This document shows positions 1-7,880 of a DNA stretch of 13,849 bases, piece by piece (position 1 is the stretch's first letter; the number at the start of each line of letters is the position of its first letter). The stretch comes from a bacterium. GTDB lineage: Bacteria > UBP14 > UBA6098 > B30-G16. A program made the translations under genes and the position numbers. Below the pieces are notes generated by a model, which was not told the origin of the DNA, did not search any database, and was given only the letters and a program-made list of their open reading frames with translations. Location: positions 1 through 13,849 of the forward strand of contig JAMOPH010000173.1 in the NCBI GenBank assembly GCA_027064665.1. The letters are read 5' to 3'.

Positions 1-2478
1 AAAGGTATTGGGGGAATCCGTCTCACCGAAGGTGTACATATTCTTCCATTCCACGATGAGCGAGCCGCCGGGAGTGGAGTAGTATATGATTTTCCCTGTG
101 GGCAGAAGGGAATCTCCGGGGAAAGGAGTCAGGTCGGCAAAAAGCGGAGCGACGAAGTAGTTGGGTTCATCGGAGGAACCGAAAACGGTGGAGTATGCGG
201 CGGAGGTGGCTGTCGTGTCAAAAGTAATCCAGCCGTTGGAGCAGATTTTGACTGCGTCATATCCGCACCAGAGAGGGATTGAGATAACCCCGGAGAGCCA
301 GTCATCGCCCACGCTGTCAAGCACGGTTCCGGCACCGCCCTCATCTGGGTCAATCTCAATCCAGTTGAAGGAAAACTCCACGGGCGCCTCATCAGAAGCG
401 AGGATATCCCAATACTGGACATATTCCGGGGAGCCGCCGGAATGGGGCAGGTCTCCGACCACCGCAGAAAGAACCGAATCGGGGGCATCGGGCGGGAACA
501 CTCCACGATTGCCGGCTCTGTCAACAGCGGCAAAATAATAGTAAATCTCGTCGCCGTCGGAAAAACCGGGGGCAGAAAAGACATAATATCCCCCGCCGGA
601 ATATTCCGGAACATACGAAACTCCTTCATAGGAGACACCGTCGTGGCTGTAGTAGAGACTGCAGGCAGCCACACCGGAGTAATCCGTTGCCTCTGCGCCC
701 AGAAGCACGCCGCCAAGCCGTCCGCAAATCCACTGAACAGTGTCAGCGGTGGCAGATATCTCCGGTGGAATGGTGTCCACAAATTCGCCGGGATAGACAA
801 AGTATATTGCCATATTCTCAAAGACAGGATTGTATGGCGGGTCGCCGTTGTATTCATACTCAAGCCCTGTGCTGGCATCAGGCGCTGATATACCCACAGT
901 GGCGCTGGAACCGGCGAGTCTGTCCGCAGAAATATCGGAGAAATTGGCGTATTCAAACTTTATATCACCGTTATCGTAAAGGTCAATTTCGGCTGTGAGA
1001 TAGTATTCCGTCGCTCTTACAACCACATTATAATATATAATCCTGAATCTGACCGTTCCATCAATAGTGTCGGTTCCAACAAACAATTGAGAGAGAGTAT
1101 CAATATATAAGTCGTCCCAGAAGACGGCGACTGCGCCATCAAAAGAAGTTGTTGGCAAAGATGTGTTGGACCAGGCTGGCCGGTCAACATAATTAAAGGA
1201 AATAATGCCGTTGGTGGTTATCCAGACGGAGTCAAAGGTCTCGCCGTAGAATGGGAATCCAAAGGGCAGAGCAAGCGCAGTGTCCTGGTCATCGCCGAAC
1301 AAATCCACAGGGGTGAGTCCGATGGTATCAATGGGGACGAATTCGGGCGCCTCGGGCCCGGGATAGAGATTATCATACCACACATATCCATAGTCATCGG
1401 GACCGCCGAAGCCGGGGTGTTCCATCACCTCAAAGCGAGAGGAAAGAGTATTGTTTTCGGGGAGGGAATCGTCGGGAACCGAGACTGCAAATGTGACAGT
1501 ATAACTGTCGGGGACGGCATCGCTCCAGGCGGGGAACTCCACCGTATCAATTGCTCCGGAGTCCAGCGCCACAACCACGGTCTCGGCATAGACCACGCCG
1601 GCGGCATCCCCCTCTATAACGCAACCTACCGATACAGCGGATTCAGCCCCGGCACCACGATTCCTAATCACAGCAGACGGGACTATATCAAACGAATTTA
1701 GATAACTACCGACAGGGGATACAATTCGCATAACCATCACATCGTGTTCTGGGGGCGGAACGACATAGAACTCTATTCTCATTGAATCTCTAACAGCAGT
1801 TTCGTTGTAAGAATACTCCAGCCCATCGGAACCATCGGCATTTTCTATACCGACGGTGGCGGAACCTCCCCAAGAATAAGATGAATCAACGCCCTCGCTA
1901 TCGGCAAGCACCACATCAAGATATTGGAATGCAATCTGGCCGTCGCCCTCGGGATTTTCATACAAGATGACCTCATAGGTCCAAGGGTCGCCGTAAAATC
2001 CCAGGCGATACCAGTTATACCATATAAAAGCGACCCAGCGATTTGGAGCGGTGCCGCCGGAGACCATATAACAAGACGGAAGATATGGGACATCCGTCCA
2101 GGATGTGTCGGGGTATTTCTGGTCATCCCACAAAGGAGCCACAAAGTTATTCGGAGTATATAAAGAGGGTATAGAAGAGTTTGTGAATTCATCGGCATCT
2201 TCACCATCAAACGCAATTATTCCATTGGTAGATACCCACACAGAGTCGTATTCATCTCCATAAAACCGGAAAGTGAAGGGTAGATGCATAACAATGGTTC
2301 TGTCATCATCCCCCGAAGAGAACGGGACAATGGTTCCGCCGGTGGTGTCTATCCACTCAAAGGTTACGCCGGGTTCGTCGGAGTCCCTGAACACATATCC
2401 ATAGATATCGGGACCACCGGTGCGAGCCAATACCAAAGAGACAAATAAAATAACAAAAACTGCCACTTCCCTTTTCAT
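1..2478 (-). CDS. Large exported modular repeat protein (partial, C-terminus beyond window)
   Basis: One open frame of 826 codons runs from ATG at 2478 to the left edge with no stop, so the protein is longer than seen. A strong ribosome site (GGGAGGG, about 6 bases before ATG) supports the start. Residues 1-18 form a signal peptide ending in VLA. The mature part has three copies of a beta-rich module, at about 22-240, 356-563 and 683-826+. The copies share an FYG..(Y/F)DSVW(V/I)(S/T)TNGI core (about 72-87 and 410-425; a diverged copy with SNGWITF at 747-753). The first two also share SATVGI....GLEY.YN (206-225, 525-544). Between modules 1 and 2 lies a CARDB-like domain (about 244-352), and between 2 and 3 an Ig/FN3-like domain starting DTIPPEI (about 568-675). 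This architecture is typical of secreted or surface adhesin-like proteins. The function is unknown. A C-terminal sorting domain may lie outside the window. Confidence 0.85.
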   Translation of the reverse strand, partial: MKREVAVFVILFVSLVLARTGGPDIYGYVFRDSDEPGVTFEWIDTTGGTIVPFSSGDDDRTIVMHLPFTFRFYGDEYDSVWVSTNGIIAFDGEDADEFTNSSIPSLYTPNNFVAPLWDDQKYPDTSWTDVPYLPSCYMVSGGTAPNRWVAFIWYNWYRLGFYGDPWTYEVILYENPEGDGQIAFQYLDVVLADSEGVDSSYSWGGSATVGIENADGSDGLEYSYNETAVRDSMRIEFYVVPPPEHDVMVMRIVSPVGSYLNSFDIVPSAVIRNRGAGAESAVSVGCVIEGDAAGVVYAETVVVALDSGAIDTVEFPAWSDAVPDSYTVTFAVSVPDDSLPENNTLSSRFEVMEHPGFGGPDDYGYVWYDNLYPGPEAPEFVPIDTIGLTPVDLFGDDQDTALALPFGFPFYGETFDSVWITTNGIISFNYVDRPAWSNTSLPTTSFDGAVAVFWDDLYIDTLSQLFVGTDTIDGTVRFRIIYYNVVVRATEYYLTAEIDLYDNGDIKFEYANFSDISADRLAGSSATVGISAPDASTGLEYEYNGDPPYNPVFENMAIYFVYPGEFVDTIPPEISATADTVQWICGRLGGVLLGAEATDYSGVAACSLYYSHDGVSYEGVSYVPEYSGGGYYVFSAPGFSDGDEIYYYFAAVDRAGNRGVFPPDAPDSVLSAVVGDLPHSGGSPEYVQYWDILASDEAPVEFSFNWIEIDPDEGGAGTVLDSVGDDWLSGVISIPLWCGYDAVKICSNGWITFDTTATSAAYSTVFGSSDEPNYFVAPLFADLTPFPGDSLLPTGKIIYYSTPGGSLIVEWKNMYTFGETDSPNTF

Positions 2479-2508
2479 AATTTTCCCTCCCTTTTCAAAG
2501 GATAACCA

Positions 2509-2901
2509 CTATTTCAATCCTAAAAATTTATCAAGGTCATCGGGGTTGGTGAAACTAATTCCGCCATAATAACATCCCTTGCGGTTGCAGAATTTTAATT
2601 CGCCGCCGGTGGAAAGTTCAATTTTTATTAAGTCCGCTTTGCAGTAGCATTTGTCCAAAATAGGCAAGGGTTTTTCGCAGTGAGGGCAGAAAAATCTGAC
2701 CACATCGCCGGGAAGGATATTAAGTTCCTCCGGTTCAATTGTCTCGTGGTCGCCGTAAATGGCGGAAATCCAGATATATCCGCGCTTGCCCTTGTTTTCT
2801 ACCAAAAACTTCAGCGCGGGTTTACCCTTTATAAGCACCTCCTCATCGTTGAGAATCTTATGACAATGTGGACATCTCGCCTCAATATAATACTGGTGCA
2901 T
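2509..2901 (-). CDS. Small zinc-ribbon protein with eight cysteines
   Basis: A 130-residue protein with no signal peptide or membrane segment, so probably cytosolic. The start ATG at 2901 follows AGGGGGT about 6 bases upstream. Eight cysteines sit in four pairs: CPHC at 10-13, CPHC at 72-75, CYC at 85-87 and CNRKGC at 105-110. This pattern fits two zinc ribbons or knuckles, the first and second pairs being classic rubredoxin-like knuckles. Between them is a stretch with ILPGDVVRFFCPHC. I recognise no specific family. Related-looking cysteine-pair proteins occur in anaerobes near redox enzymes, but that is a general impression. It lies 15 bases after the TPR/barrel gene and two genes after the FrhB-like gene, so it could be co-transcribed with them. 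Metal-binding or regulatory roles are possible. Confidence 0.75.
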   Translation of the reverse strand: MHQYYIEARCPHCHKILNDEEVLIKGKPALKFLVENKGKRGYIWISAIYGDHETIEPEELNILPGDVVRFFCPHCEKPLPILDKCYCKADLIKIELSTGGELKFCNRKGCYYGGISFTNPDDLDKFLGLK

Positions 2902-2916
2902 CGCTTACCCCCTAAA

Positions 2917-4203
2917 TTAGAATTTATACATTCCTCCGAGCGAAAGAATCCCGCCTTTGCTTGAACCAACTAAGTTATACTTATAATTCAAATCAATCAA
3001 AAAGTTGCCAATCCTGAGAATTACACCCGCCCCCACACCAGCGCCGGCAACATTGACAGACTTAAAATACGATTCCTTCTCAGATAGATATATATACCCC
3101 AAATCAAACCCTCCCATCGCATACAGCAACAACGGATTGGCATAATAGAAATTGTAAAGAACATCCACATTTACCCGGACAGTGTTGACCCCGCCAATTA
3201 TATTTGATATGGGCTTCTTCACTATTAGTGTGTCCGTATATACTGTATCATCGTCAATTATAGTAGTATCTGTATAAAATGTGTCCACCGGGATTGAATC
3301 CTGCACATATTGATATTTTGCGCTGTTCTGCCCTATCAGAACCCCTCCCTTGATTATAAAGGCGTTAATAAAATACCCCGCATTAATATAGTATTCCGAA
3401 ATGCTGGTTCTAATCTGCTTGAGTTTGATGGTGTCGGTCAGCGACTGTTTGCCCTCCCTGAGGGTGAATATATAATCCTCCGACGGGCTGAAGGTATTGA
3501 GCGCAAAACCAACAATCCGCCTGCGAGTGGAACGGAACTCTTTCATCTCCCTTATTCGTGCAAGGCGCCTGTCCGCTAAAAGTTGCTCCTGCTGTTTGCG
3601 GGATTGGGCAATCTTCTCACGGCTCTCTATCTCCGAAAGCAGAAGATTCATATCCCTTATCCCGGCTTTAGCGGCATCGGCGAACTCACCATCGGGATTT
3701 TTGGAAAGATAGTTGTTGTAATGCTCTATCGCCTTTTCGGCGAGTTCGCGCTTCATCAGCCGGTGTGCCTTCTCGCCATACAACTGCGCAAGATTGTAGT
3801 AATACTCCGGCGCAAGTTTCACAAGTTCTGTCCACGCATCAAGATACTCGTAGTGATTTTCCAGCGCCTTCTCAAAATGCTCCTTTGCCTTCTGATTATC
3901 CCCTGCGGCAAGATAGATTTTCCCGGCAACATAGTGCAAAAATGCGTTCTGCGGGTGCAGGGCAATCGCCTTCTCTATATAGTTTTCCGCCGTGGAGTAG
4001 TCCCCCTCCTCATAGGCAGTCCACGCATAGTTATACAAAAACTCCGGGTCGGTAAGATGGCTCTCCAATTGGGAGACCATCTGCGTCAGGTCGCGGTTGG
4101 GATACAATTTATACTTTTCCGGCTCCGAGAAATACTGCGCTAGTTCATCGCCGCCCGCCATCCCAGCCACAATAATCATCCACGCCAAAAAAACTTTCTT
4201 CAT
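2917..4203 (-). CDS. TPR, coiled-coil and outer-membrane barrel-like envelope protein
   Basis: A 428-residue protein with ATG at 4203 preceded by AAGGAGT at good spacing. Residues 1-18 form a signal peptide (KK then a hydrophobic run, ending near AGMAGG). Residues 50-180 hold about three to four TPR helix pairs, clearest at 56-86 (YAWTAYEEGDYSTAENYIEKA) and 87-118. A highly charged helix at about 190-228 (EIESREKIAQSRKQQEQLL..) looks like a coiled coil. From about 230 to the end, alternating beta strands and a terminal phenylalanine (GGMYKF) resemble an outer-membrane barrel or the C-terminal domain of an envelope-anchored protein. Residues 302-325 are rich in Asp, Thr and Tyr and may form an exposed loop. 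A periplasmic TPR scaffold joined to a barrel suggests complex assembly at the outer membrane, for example export, but the role is unknown. Confidence 0.8.
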   Translation of the reverse strand: MKKVFLAWMIIVAGMAGGDELAQYFSEPEKYKLYPNRDLTQMVSQLESHLTDPEFLYNYAWTAYEEGDYSTAENYIEKAIALHPQNAFLHYVAGKIYLAAGDNQKAKEHFEKALENHYEYLDAWTELVKLAPEYYYNLAQLYGEKAHRLMKRELAEKAIEHYNNYLSKNPDGEFADAAKAGIRDMNLLLSEIESREKIAQSRKQQEQLLADRRLARIREMKEFRSTRRRIVGFALNTFSPSEDYIFTLREGKQSLTDTIKLKQIRTSISEYYINAGYFINAFIIKGGVLIGQNSAKYQYVQDSIPVDTFYTDTTIIDDDTVYTDTLIVKKPISNIIGGVNTVRVNVDVLYNFYYANPLLLYAMGGFDLGYIYLSEKESYFKSVNVAGAGVGAGVILRIGNFLIDLNYKYNLVGSSKGGILSLGGMYKF

Positions 4204-4219
4204 AGCACCACTCCTTGGG

Positions 4220-5278
4220 TTATGACATCCCGGTGACCTCTGTCAACTCATCCTCGCGGAAAGTGCGCAGAGGGACTTCCTCCTCCCAGTCGCGCCCGGC
4301 GACATAGTCAAACACCTTCTGGACATTTTCGGACACCCACTTGAACACCTGCCCGACGATTATGCCCTCCGGGCAGGCTTCCTCGCACGCACCGCAGGCG
4401 ACACAACTGGTTGCCATATGGGACATCCTTCCCAGATGGAAAAGTCCGACATCCGTCGGGGCGCGCAGACCACCGCGGCGCTCGGCAAGGTCAAGGAAAA
4501 TGTCGCCCTCAAAGTCCATCGCCTCCGACTCAAAGAAACACTCCCGGCAGAAACATATCGGGCAGTTGGTCATACAGTTGTGGCAGTTGACACACCGGGC
4601 AAAGGTTTTGACAAGGTTGTCAATCCCTTTGACCTCCTTCTCAAGGCGCTCGTAAAGTTCTGCCTTGTTCTGGTTGCGCTTCTGCTGAATCTGGTTGAAC
4701 TTGTCGTCAGCGACCTTTTCGGAAAATTCTACGCCCAATTCGGATAAAAACTGTTTCCCGGTTTCAGTGTATGCCACAAAAGGTGCGCCGTCCTCAAATG
4801 CAAGAAAGCCGATATCGGCGGTGTTTGTCCGGACGAAATCGCAGGTGGCGCACAGCGGGCGGATATCCTCGCGGTTGAGGTCGGCGTAAAACTCATCGCC
4901 GCCGGGAATTGGTTTGTCCTCAAACTCCTTCCGGGGAACTGTCCCGAGGCAGTCAAAGGTCATCCACACTATATTTTCGTTCTGAATCTGGGCTAATTTT
5001 GTGAGTTCCACGGCGGCGCGCATCTCGCAGGGGCGAAGTATAACAAGGATTTTTTTGTTCCGCGGCGGCGCAATTCGTGTCAGTTTTTTGACGAAATCGG
5101 CGCCGTTGCCGGGGAAATACGGCATCAACGGGTCGGTTTCCTCAATCTGGTCGGGTTTGGTCACAAGGGCGTGCACAGCGGCGTTTTCGGCGGTTCTGCG
5201 CAAAGTCACCACGCCGCCGACAAGTCCTTTCTCCAATGCGCTCCTGCAGACAGAATTTATCTTTTCGGTCAAAGACAT
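4220..5278 (-). CDS. FrhB/FdhB-like iron-sulfur oxidoreductase subunit (4Fe-4S)
   Basis: A 352-residue protein of the coenzyme F420 hydrogenase/dehydrogenase beta-subunit family. ATG at 5278 is preceded by GGAGG at 6 bases. Family marks are RPCEMRAAVELTKLAQ (82-97), FDCLGT (108-113) and CATCDF....ADIGFLAF (143-161). Two CX2CX2CX3CP motifs follow, at C229/C232/C235/C239 and C292/C295/C298/C302, so it should carry two [4Fe-4S] clusters. Extra cysteines at 242, 244 and 247 (CFCREC) directly follow the first motif. In known systems such subunits bind flavin and pass electrons between F420, NAD(P)H or formate modules and HdrA/MvhD. The gene follows mvhD by 24 bases and surely works with it. The electron acceptor cannot be read from sequence, and no F420 or formate dehydrogenase genes are present here. 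It is cytosolic. Confidence 0.85.
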   Translation of the reverse strand: MSLTEKINSVCRSALEKGLVGGVVTLRRTAENAAVHALVTKPDQIEETDPLMPYFPGNGADFVKKLTRIAPPRNKKILVILRPCEMRAAVELTKLAQIQNENIVWMTFDCLGTVPRKEFEDKPIPGGDEFYADLNREDIRPLCATCDFVRTNTADIGFLAFEDGAPFVAYTETGKQFLSELGVEFSEKVADDKFNQIQQKRNQNKAELYERLEKEVKGIDNLVKTFARCVNCHNCMTNCPICFCRECFFESEAMDFEGDIFLDLAERRGGLRAPTDVGLFHLGRMSHMATSCVACGACEEACPEGIIVGQVFKWVSENVQKVFDYVAGRDWEEEVPLRTFREDELTEVTGMS

Positions 5279-5302
5279 CTCAATCCTCCTTTGATGACGA
5301 AC

Positions 5303-5728
5303 TTAAAATTCCCACCTTTGAGCGAGTTTGTTCGGTCCCATCTGGCGGACCCGTTCGGTGAATTTTTTGATTGTCTCAACAAACTTTTTCGCCTCGCTGG
5401 CGGAAATCCACTCCAGATAGATTCTTTCGGGCTCCAGCCCCAGAGTGTCAAAGATGGACTTGAGGACAGCGATTCTGCGGCGGGCTTTGTAGTTTCCGGA
5501 GATGTAGTGGCAGTCTCCGGGGTGGCATCCGCCGACCATAACCGCATCGGCGCCCGAAAGCAGCGCCCGAATTATATAACTCGGGTCCACAGAACCGGAA
5601 CACATAACCCTTATCGGGCGCACATTGGGGGGATATTTCATCCTTGATGTCCCAGCCATATCAGCGGCTGTGGAGGTGCACCAGTTGCAGAAAAATCCAA
5701 CTATCTTCGGCTCAAATCCGTCTGCCAT
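5303..5728 (-). CDS. mvhD: MvhD-like hydrogenase delta subunit, [2Fe-2S] electron carrier
   Basis: A 141-residue protein matching the methyl-viologen-reducing hydrogenase delta-subunit family in length and motifs. ATG at 5728 has GGAGG 4 bases upstream. The conserved family features are the start PKIVGFFCNWC (C14, C17), RVMCSGSVDP (C43), and GADAVMVGGCHPGDCHY (C68, C73). These cysteines hold the [2Fe-2S] cluster. In methanogens and many anaerobic bacteria MvhD links a [NiFe] hydrogenase or formate dehydrogenase to HdrA for flavin-based electron bifurcation. Here it is followed by an FrhB-like gene, but no hdrA, hdrBC or mvhAG lies in the window. It may therefore serve partners encoded elsewhere. 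A possible promoter lies just upstream, suggesting that this pair starts its own transcript. Confidence 0.92.
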   Translation of the reverse strand: MADGFEPKIVGFFCNWCTSTAADMAGTSRMKYPPNVRPIRVMCSGSVDPSYIIRALLSGADAVMVGGCHPGDCHYISGNYKARRRIAVLKSIFDTLGLEPERIYLEWISASEAKKFVETIKKFTERVRQMGPNKLAQRWEF

Positions 5729-5760
5729 AATGCCTCCTTTACAAAGTCGGAACGAAAAAA

Positions 5761-5790
5761 GTTATAAAATTCACTATGAGTGCGCAACAA
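5761..5790 (-). promoter_or_regulatory. Possible sigma-70-type promoter ahead of mvhD
   Basis: In the short gap between the antiporter stop and mvhD, read on the minus strand, a TTGTTG box (5790-5785) and a TATAAC box (5766-5761) are 18 bases apart. The -10 box matches consensus at 5 of 6 positions, the -35 at only 3 of 6. It lies about 33 bases before the mvhD start, leaving room for the leader and ribosome site. A CACT-CAT-AGTG mini-hairpin lies between the boxes. AT-rich gaps give such matches by chance, so this is a weak call. Confidence 0.3.
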
Positions 5791-5792
5791 TT

Positions 5793-7055
5793 TTATTTGC
5801 TCTCCTCAGTCACAGTTTCGGGGAACGCCGCAAAAAGTTTTTCAAAAAGGGGATAGACAAGGCGGCTTTTCCGCTCAACCATAGAGACCAAAAGTGCCGT
5901 AAGACCGATTGAAAAGAGGACCACCACATAGGCGGTGTCCCTCAAAATTTCGCCGCCGGGGACACCCATCTGCACCGGAACTGACGCCAGAACCGCCGCC
6001 GCAAGCCCCTTGGGGATAAGCACAGCCATCGCCATTGCGTCCTCACGGGTGACCCTTTTGGGCATAGCAAACCTCACCACCAGCGCCCGCCCCAAAAACA
6101 AAACCACAGTTATAAGCAACCCGCCCAAGATAACTTTCCACCGCCCAAACTGAATTGAAATCCCCAGATAGACGAAGAAAAAAATCTTTAGCAAAAACAC
6201 AAGTTCCTCAAAGAAACTGCGCTCGTATTCGGTGATTTGCTCCTCGGCAAACAGCGAAAAATATGTCTGCATCCTGATTTTTTTGAGTGGGACATCCTTC
6301 ATATTTGCCAGGGTTATGCCGAACGCCAGCGATGCAATAGCGCCGCTGTAGTTTAGGAACTCCGCCACGCCATAAAGAACGAACACAAACGCCAGCATAC
6401 TCACCGGCGAGACAGGGAACCCCTTGATTTTCTTTATCATCAGCGCCCAGAGCATCCCCCCGAGGACACCGATTACCGACGCCAGCACCAGTGACGCCAG
6501 AATCTGTCCAAGTATCGCCCCGGTGGAGACTTTGCCGGTGGAATAGCCCGCCAGAATTCCCATCGTGACCACGATGCACAGGACATCGGTGAGGGCGGAC
6601 TCCAAAAACAGCACCATATAAGCCAGATTGGAGAGTTTGAGTTGTTTGATTATGGGAATCACCACGGCAGAACTTGTGCCGCCCAAAATTGTGCCCAGCA
6701 TAATCGCCACCGGTGCGGGAAGGTCAAAAATCTCCCAGCCCATAAAGCCGATGAGAACAACCGAGACGACAAAGGACGAAAGCGCAACATAGGCGGTCTC
6801 ATCCAAGGATTCCTTGACCTGACGGATATTGAGGTTGATTCCGCCCTCAAAAAGAATCACGATGAGGGCGACGGTGGTTGCGACGGTGCCGATTTTGCCG
6901 AAATCTGCGGGTTGAACCAGCCCTAACACCGGACCGATGAGAATCCCCAAAAGCATCAAAAGGAAGACATCGGGGATGCGTGTTCGCTTAAACACCCCGA
7001 CGAAAAAATACGCCAGAAAAATTACCAATCCCACTGAAAAAATCGCCGCCGACAT
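5793..7055 (-). CDS. CPA-family Na+(K+)/H+ antiporter
   Basis: A 420-residue polytopic membrane protein with about 12 hydrophobic segments, belonging to the cation:proton antiporter (Na_H_Exchanger) fold. ATG at 7055 follows GTGAGGAT. Family marks are LIVILFEGGINLN (65-77), GTILGGTSSAVV (121-132), the ion-site helix FLESALTDVLCIV (150-162, with Asp157) and IPKGLAAAV (347-355). Many relatives have Asn-Asp where this protein has Thr-Asp (156-157). The protein ends about 30 residues after the last membrane segment, with no TrkA-C or RCK regulatory domain. It should exchange Na+ or K+ for protons across the inner membrane, for pH, sodium or volume control. It sits between scpA and mvhD. A link to the redox pair downstream is possible but unproven. 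Ion selectivity cannot be told from sequence. Confidence 0.88.
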   Translation of the reverse strand: MSAAIFSVGLVIFLAYFFVGVFKRTRIPDVFLLMLLGILIGPVLGLVQPADFGKIGTVATTVALIVILFEGGINLNIRQVKESLDETAYVALSSFVVSVVLIGFMGWEIFDLPAPVAIMLGTILGGTSSAVVIPIIKQLKLSNLAYMVLFLESALTDVLCIVVTMGILAGYSTGKVSTGAILGQILASLVLASVIGVLGGMLWALMIKKIKGFPVSPVSMLAFVFVLYGVAEFLNYSGAIASLAFGITLANMKDVPLKKIRMQTYFSLFAEEQITEYERSFFEELVFLLKIFFFVYLGISIQFGRWKVILGGLLITVVLFLGRALVVRFAMPKRVTREDAMAMAVLIPKGLAAAVLASVPVQMGVPGGEILRDTAYVVVLFSIGLTALLVSMVERKSRLVYPLFEKLFAAFPETVTEESK

Positions 7056-7151
7056 TTCATCCTCACAGAACCTAAATTCCTGCTAAAATTAAGGACATAC
7101 CCTCGGGAAAAACAAACACTTTTAAGTTTAAGGGGGAACTTGGCATCACCA

Positions 7152-7880
7152 TCACGAAGACTTGCGACGGTATATCCATATATTTCCAAAAGGCTTTCTC
7201 TGGCGAATTAGCAGAAATTTCTGGCGCATAAGTTCAAGGACAGCAAAAAATGTCCCGACAAAAAACAATCCCGAGATTTTCTCCTCGTCAAAAAGTTCCA
7301 GAAAACTCAGGCGGGACTTTTGAGCGACCCTGTTTCTAACAAACTCTATTCTTTCAGCGATATCAACTTTCGGGCGTTTTTTCAACTCGGCAATTCTGTT
7401 GTGCCTTTTGAGAATTTCCCACGCAGTTTTCATAAGGTCAAACAAATCCAGCGGGACAGTGACCACAGTGGGGACAGAACGCGGCAGAATCACCCTGCCC
7501 CGCGGGGTGAACAGCGACTCCTCCCTCAGTTTGAGCCTGAGATATTCCCCGGCATTTTTGAACTGGCGGTATTCAATCAGCGCGGCGGTGAGTTCCTCGC
7601 GGGGGTCCTCAACGGCGCCATCCTCACGGACAGGACGCGGCAGAAGCATCCTCGCCTTGATATTCACCAGCACCGAGGCAATATAAAGATACTCCCCCGC
7701 TATCTCTAAATTGAGTTCCTCCATAAAATTGAGATACTCCATATACTGCTTTGTGATATATGAAATGGGTATATCATATATATCTATTTCATCCTTCTGG
7801 ATAAGGTATAACAGAAGGTCCAGAGGACCCTCAAAACTCTCAAGTTTCACCCTGTATCTTATGTCCTCGGTCGCATTCAT
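7152..7880 (-). CDS. scpA: Segregation and condensation protein A
   Basis: A 242-residue ScpA (kleisin) protein of usual length. The N-terminal signature FEGPLDLLLYLIQKDEIDIYD (residues 15-35) and the following ISYITKQYMEYL are diagnostic. The middle holds the ASVLVNIKARMLLPRP segment, and the C-terminal winged-helix part has GTFFAVLELMRQKFLLIRQ...FGNIWI. ScpA bridges the SMC heads together with ScpB to condense and separate chromosomes. The start ATG (7880) overlaps the TGA stop of the HD-GYP gene by one base (TGATG), so translation is probably coupled. scpB, the common neighbour, does not follow; the next gene is an antiporter, so scpB must be elsewhere. It is cytosolic and nucleoid-associated. 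Confidence 0.95.
   Translation of the reverse strand: MNATEDIRYRVKLESFEGPLDLLLYLIQKDEIDIYDIPISYITKQYMEYLNFMEELNLEIAGEYLYIASVLVNIKARMLLPRPVREDGAVEDPREELTAALIEYRQFKNAGEYLRLKLREESLFTPRGRVILPRSVPTVVTVPLDLFDLMKTAWEILKRHNRIAELKKRPKVDIAERIEFVRNRVAQKSRLSFLELFDEEKISGLFFVGTFFAVLELMRQKFLLIRQRKPFGNIWIYRRKSS

Noticed and set aside
129..956. Minus-strand frame of 275 codons inside the large modular gene
   Set aside because: It is in another frame of the continuous 1-2478 coding frame, has Pro/Thr/Ser-rich composition without motifs, and no ribosome site; a shadow.
3583..4143. Plus-strand frame of 186 codons opposite the TPR/barrel gene
   Set aside because: Antisense to a gene with clear TPRs and signal peptide; no motif or ribosome site. 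The same holds for the plus-strand frames at 442-888 and 11253-11966.
7110..7133. AT-rich inverted repeat followed by a T-rich run after scpA (minus strand)
   Set aside because: The stem is nearly all A-T with a bulge and too weak to call a terminator; no convincing promoter is seen in the same 97-base gap either.
7144..7155. CATCACCATCAC, resembling a polyhistidine tag codon run
   Set aside because: Only four codons, on the strand opposite all genes, spanning the scpA stop; no vector sequence around it.
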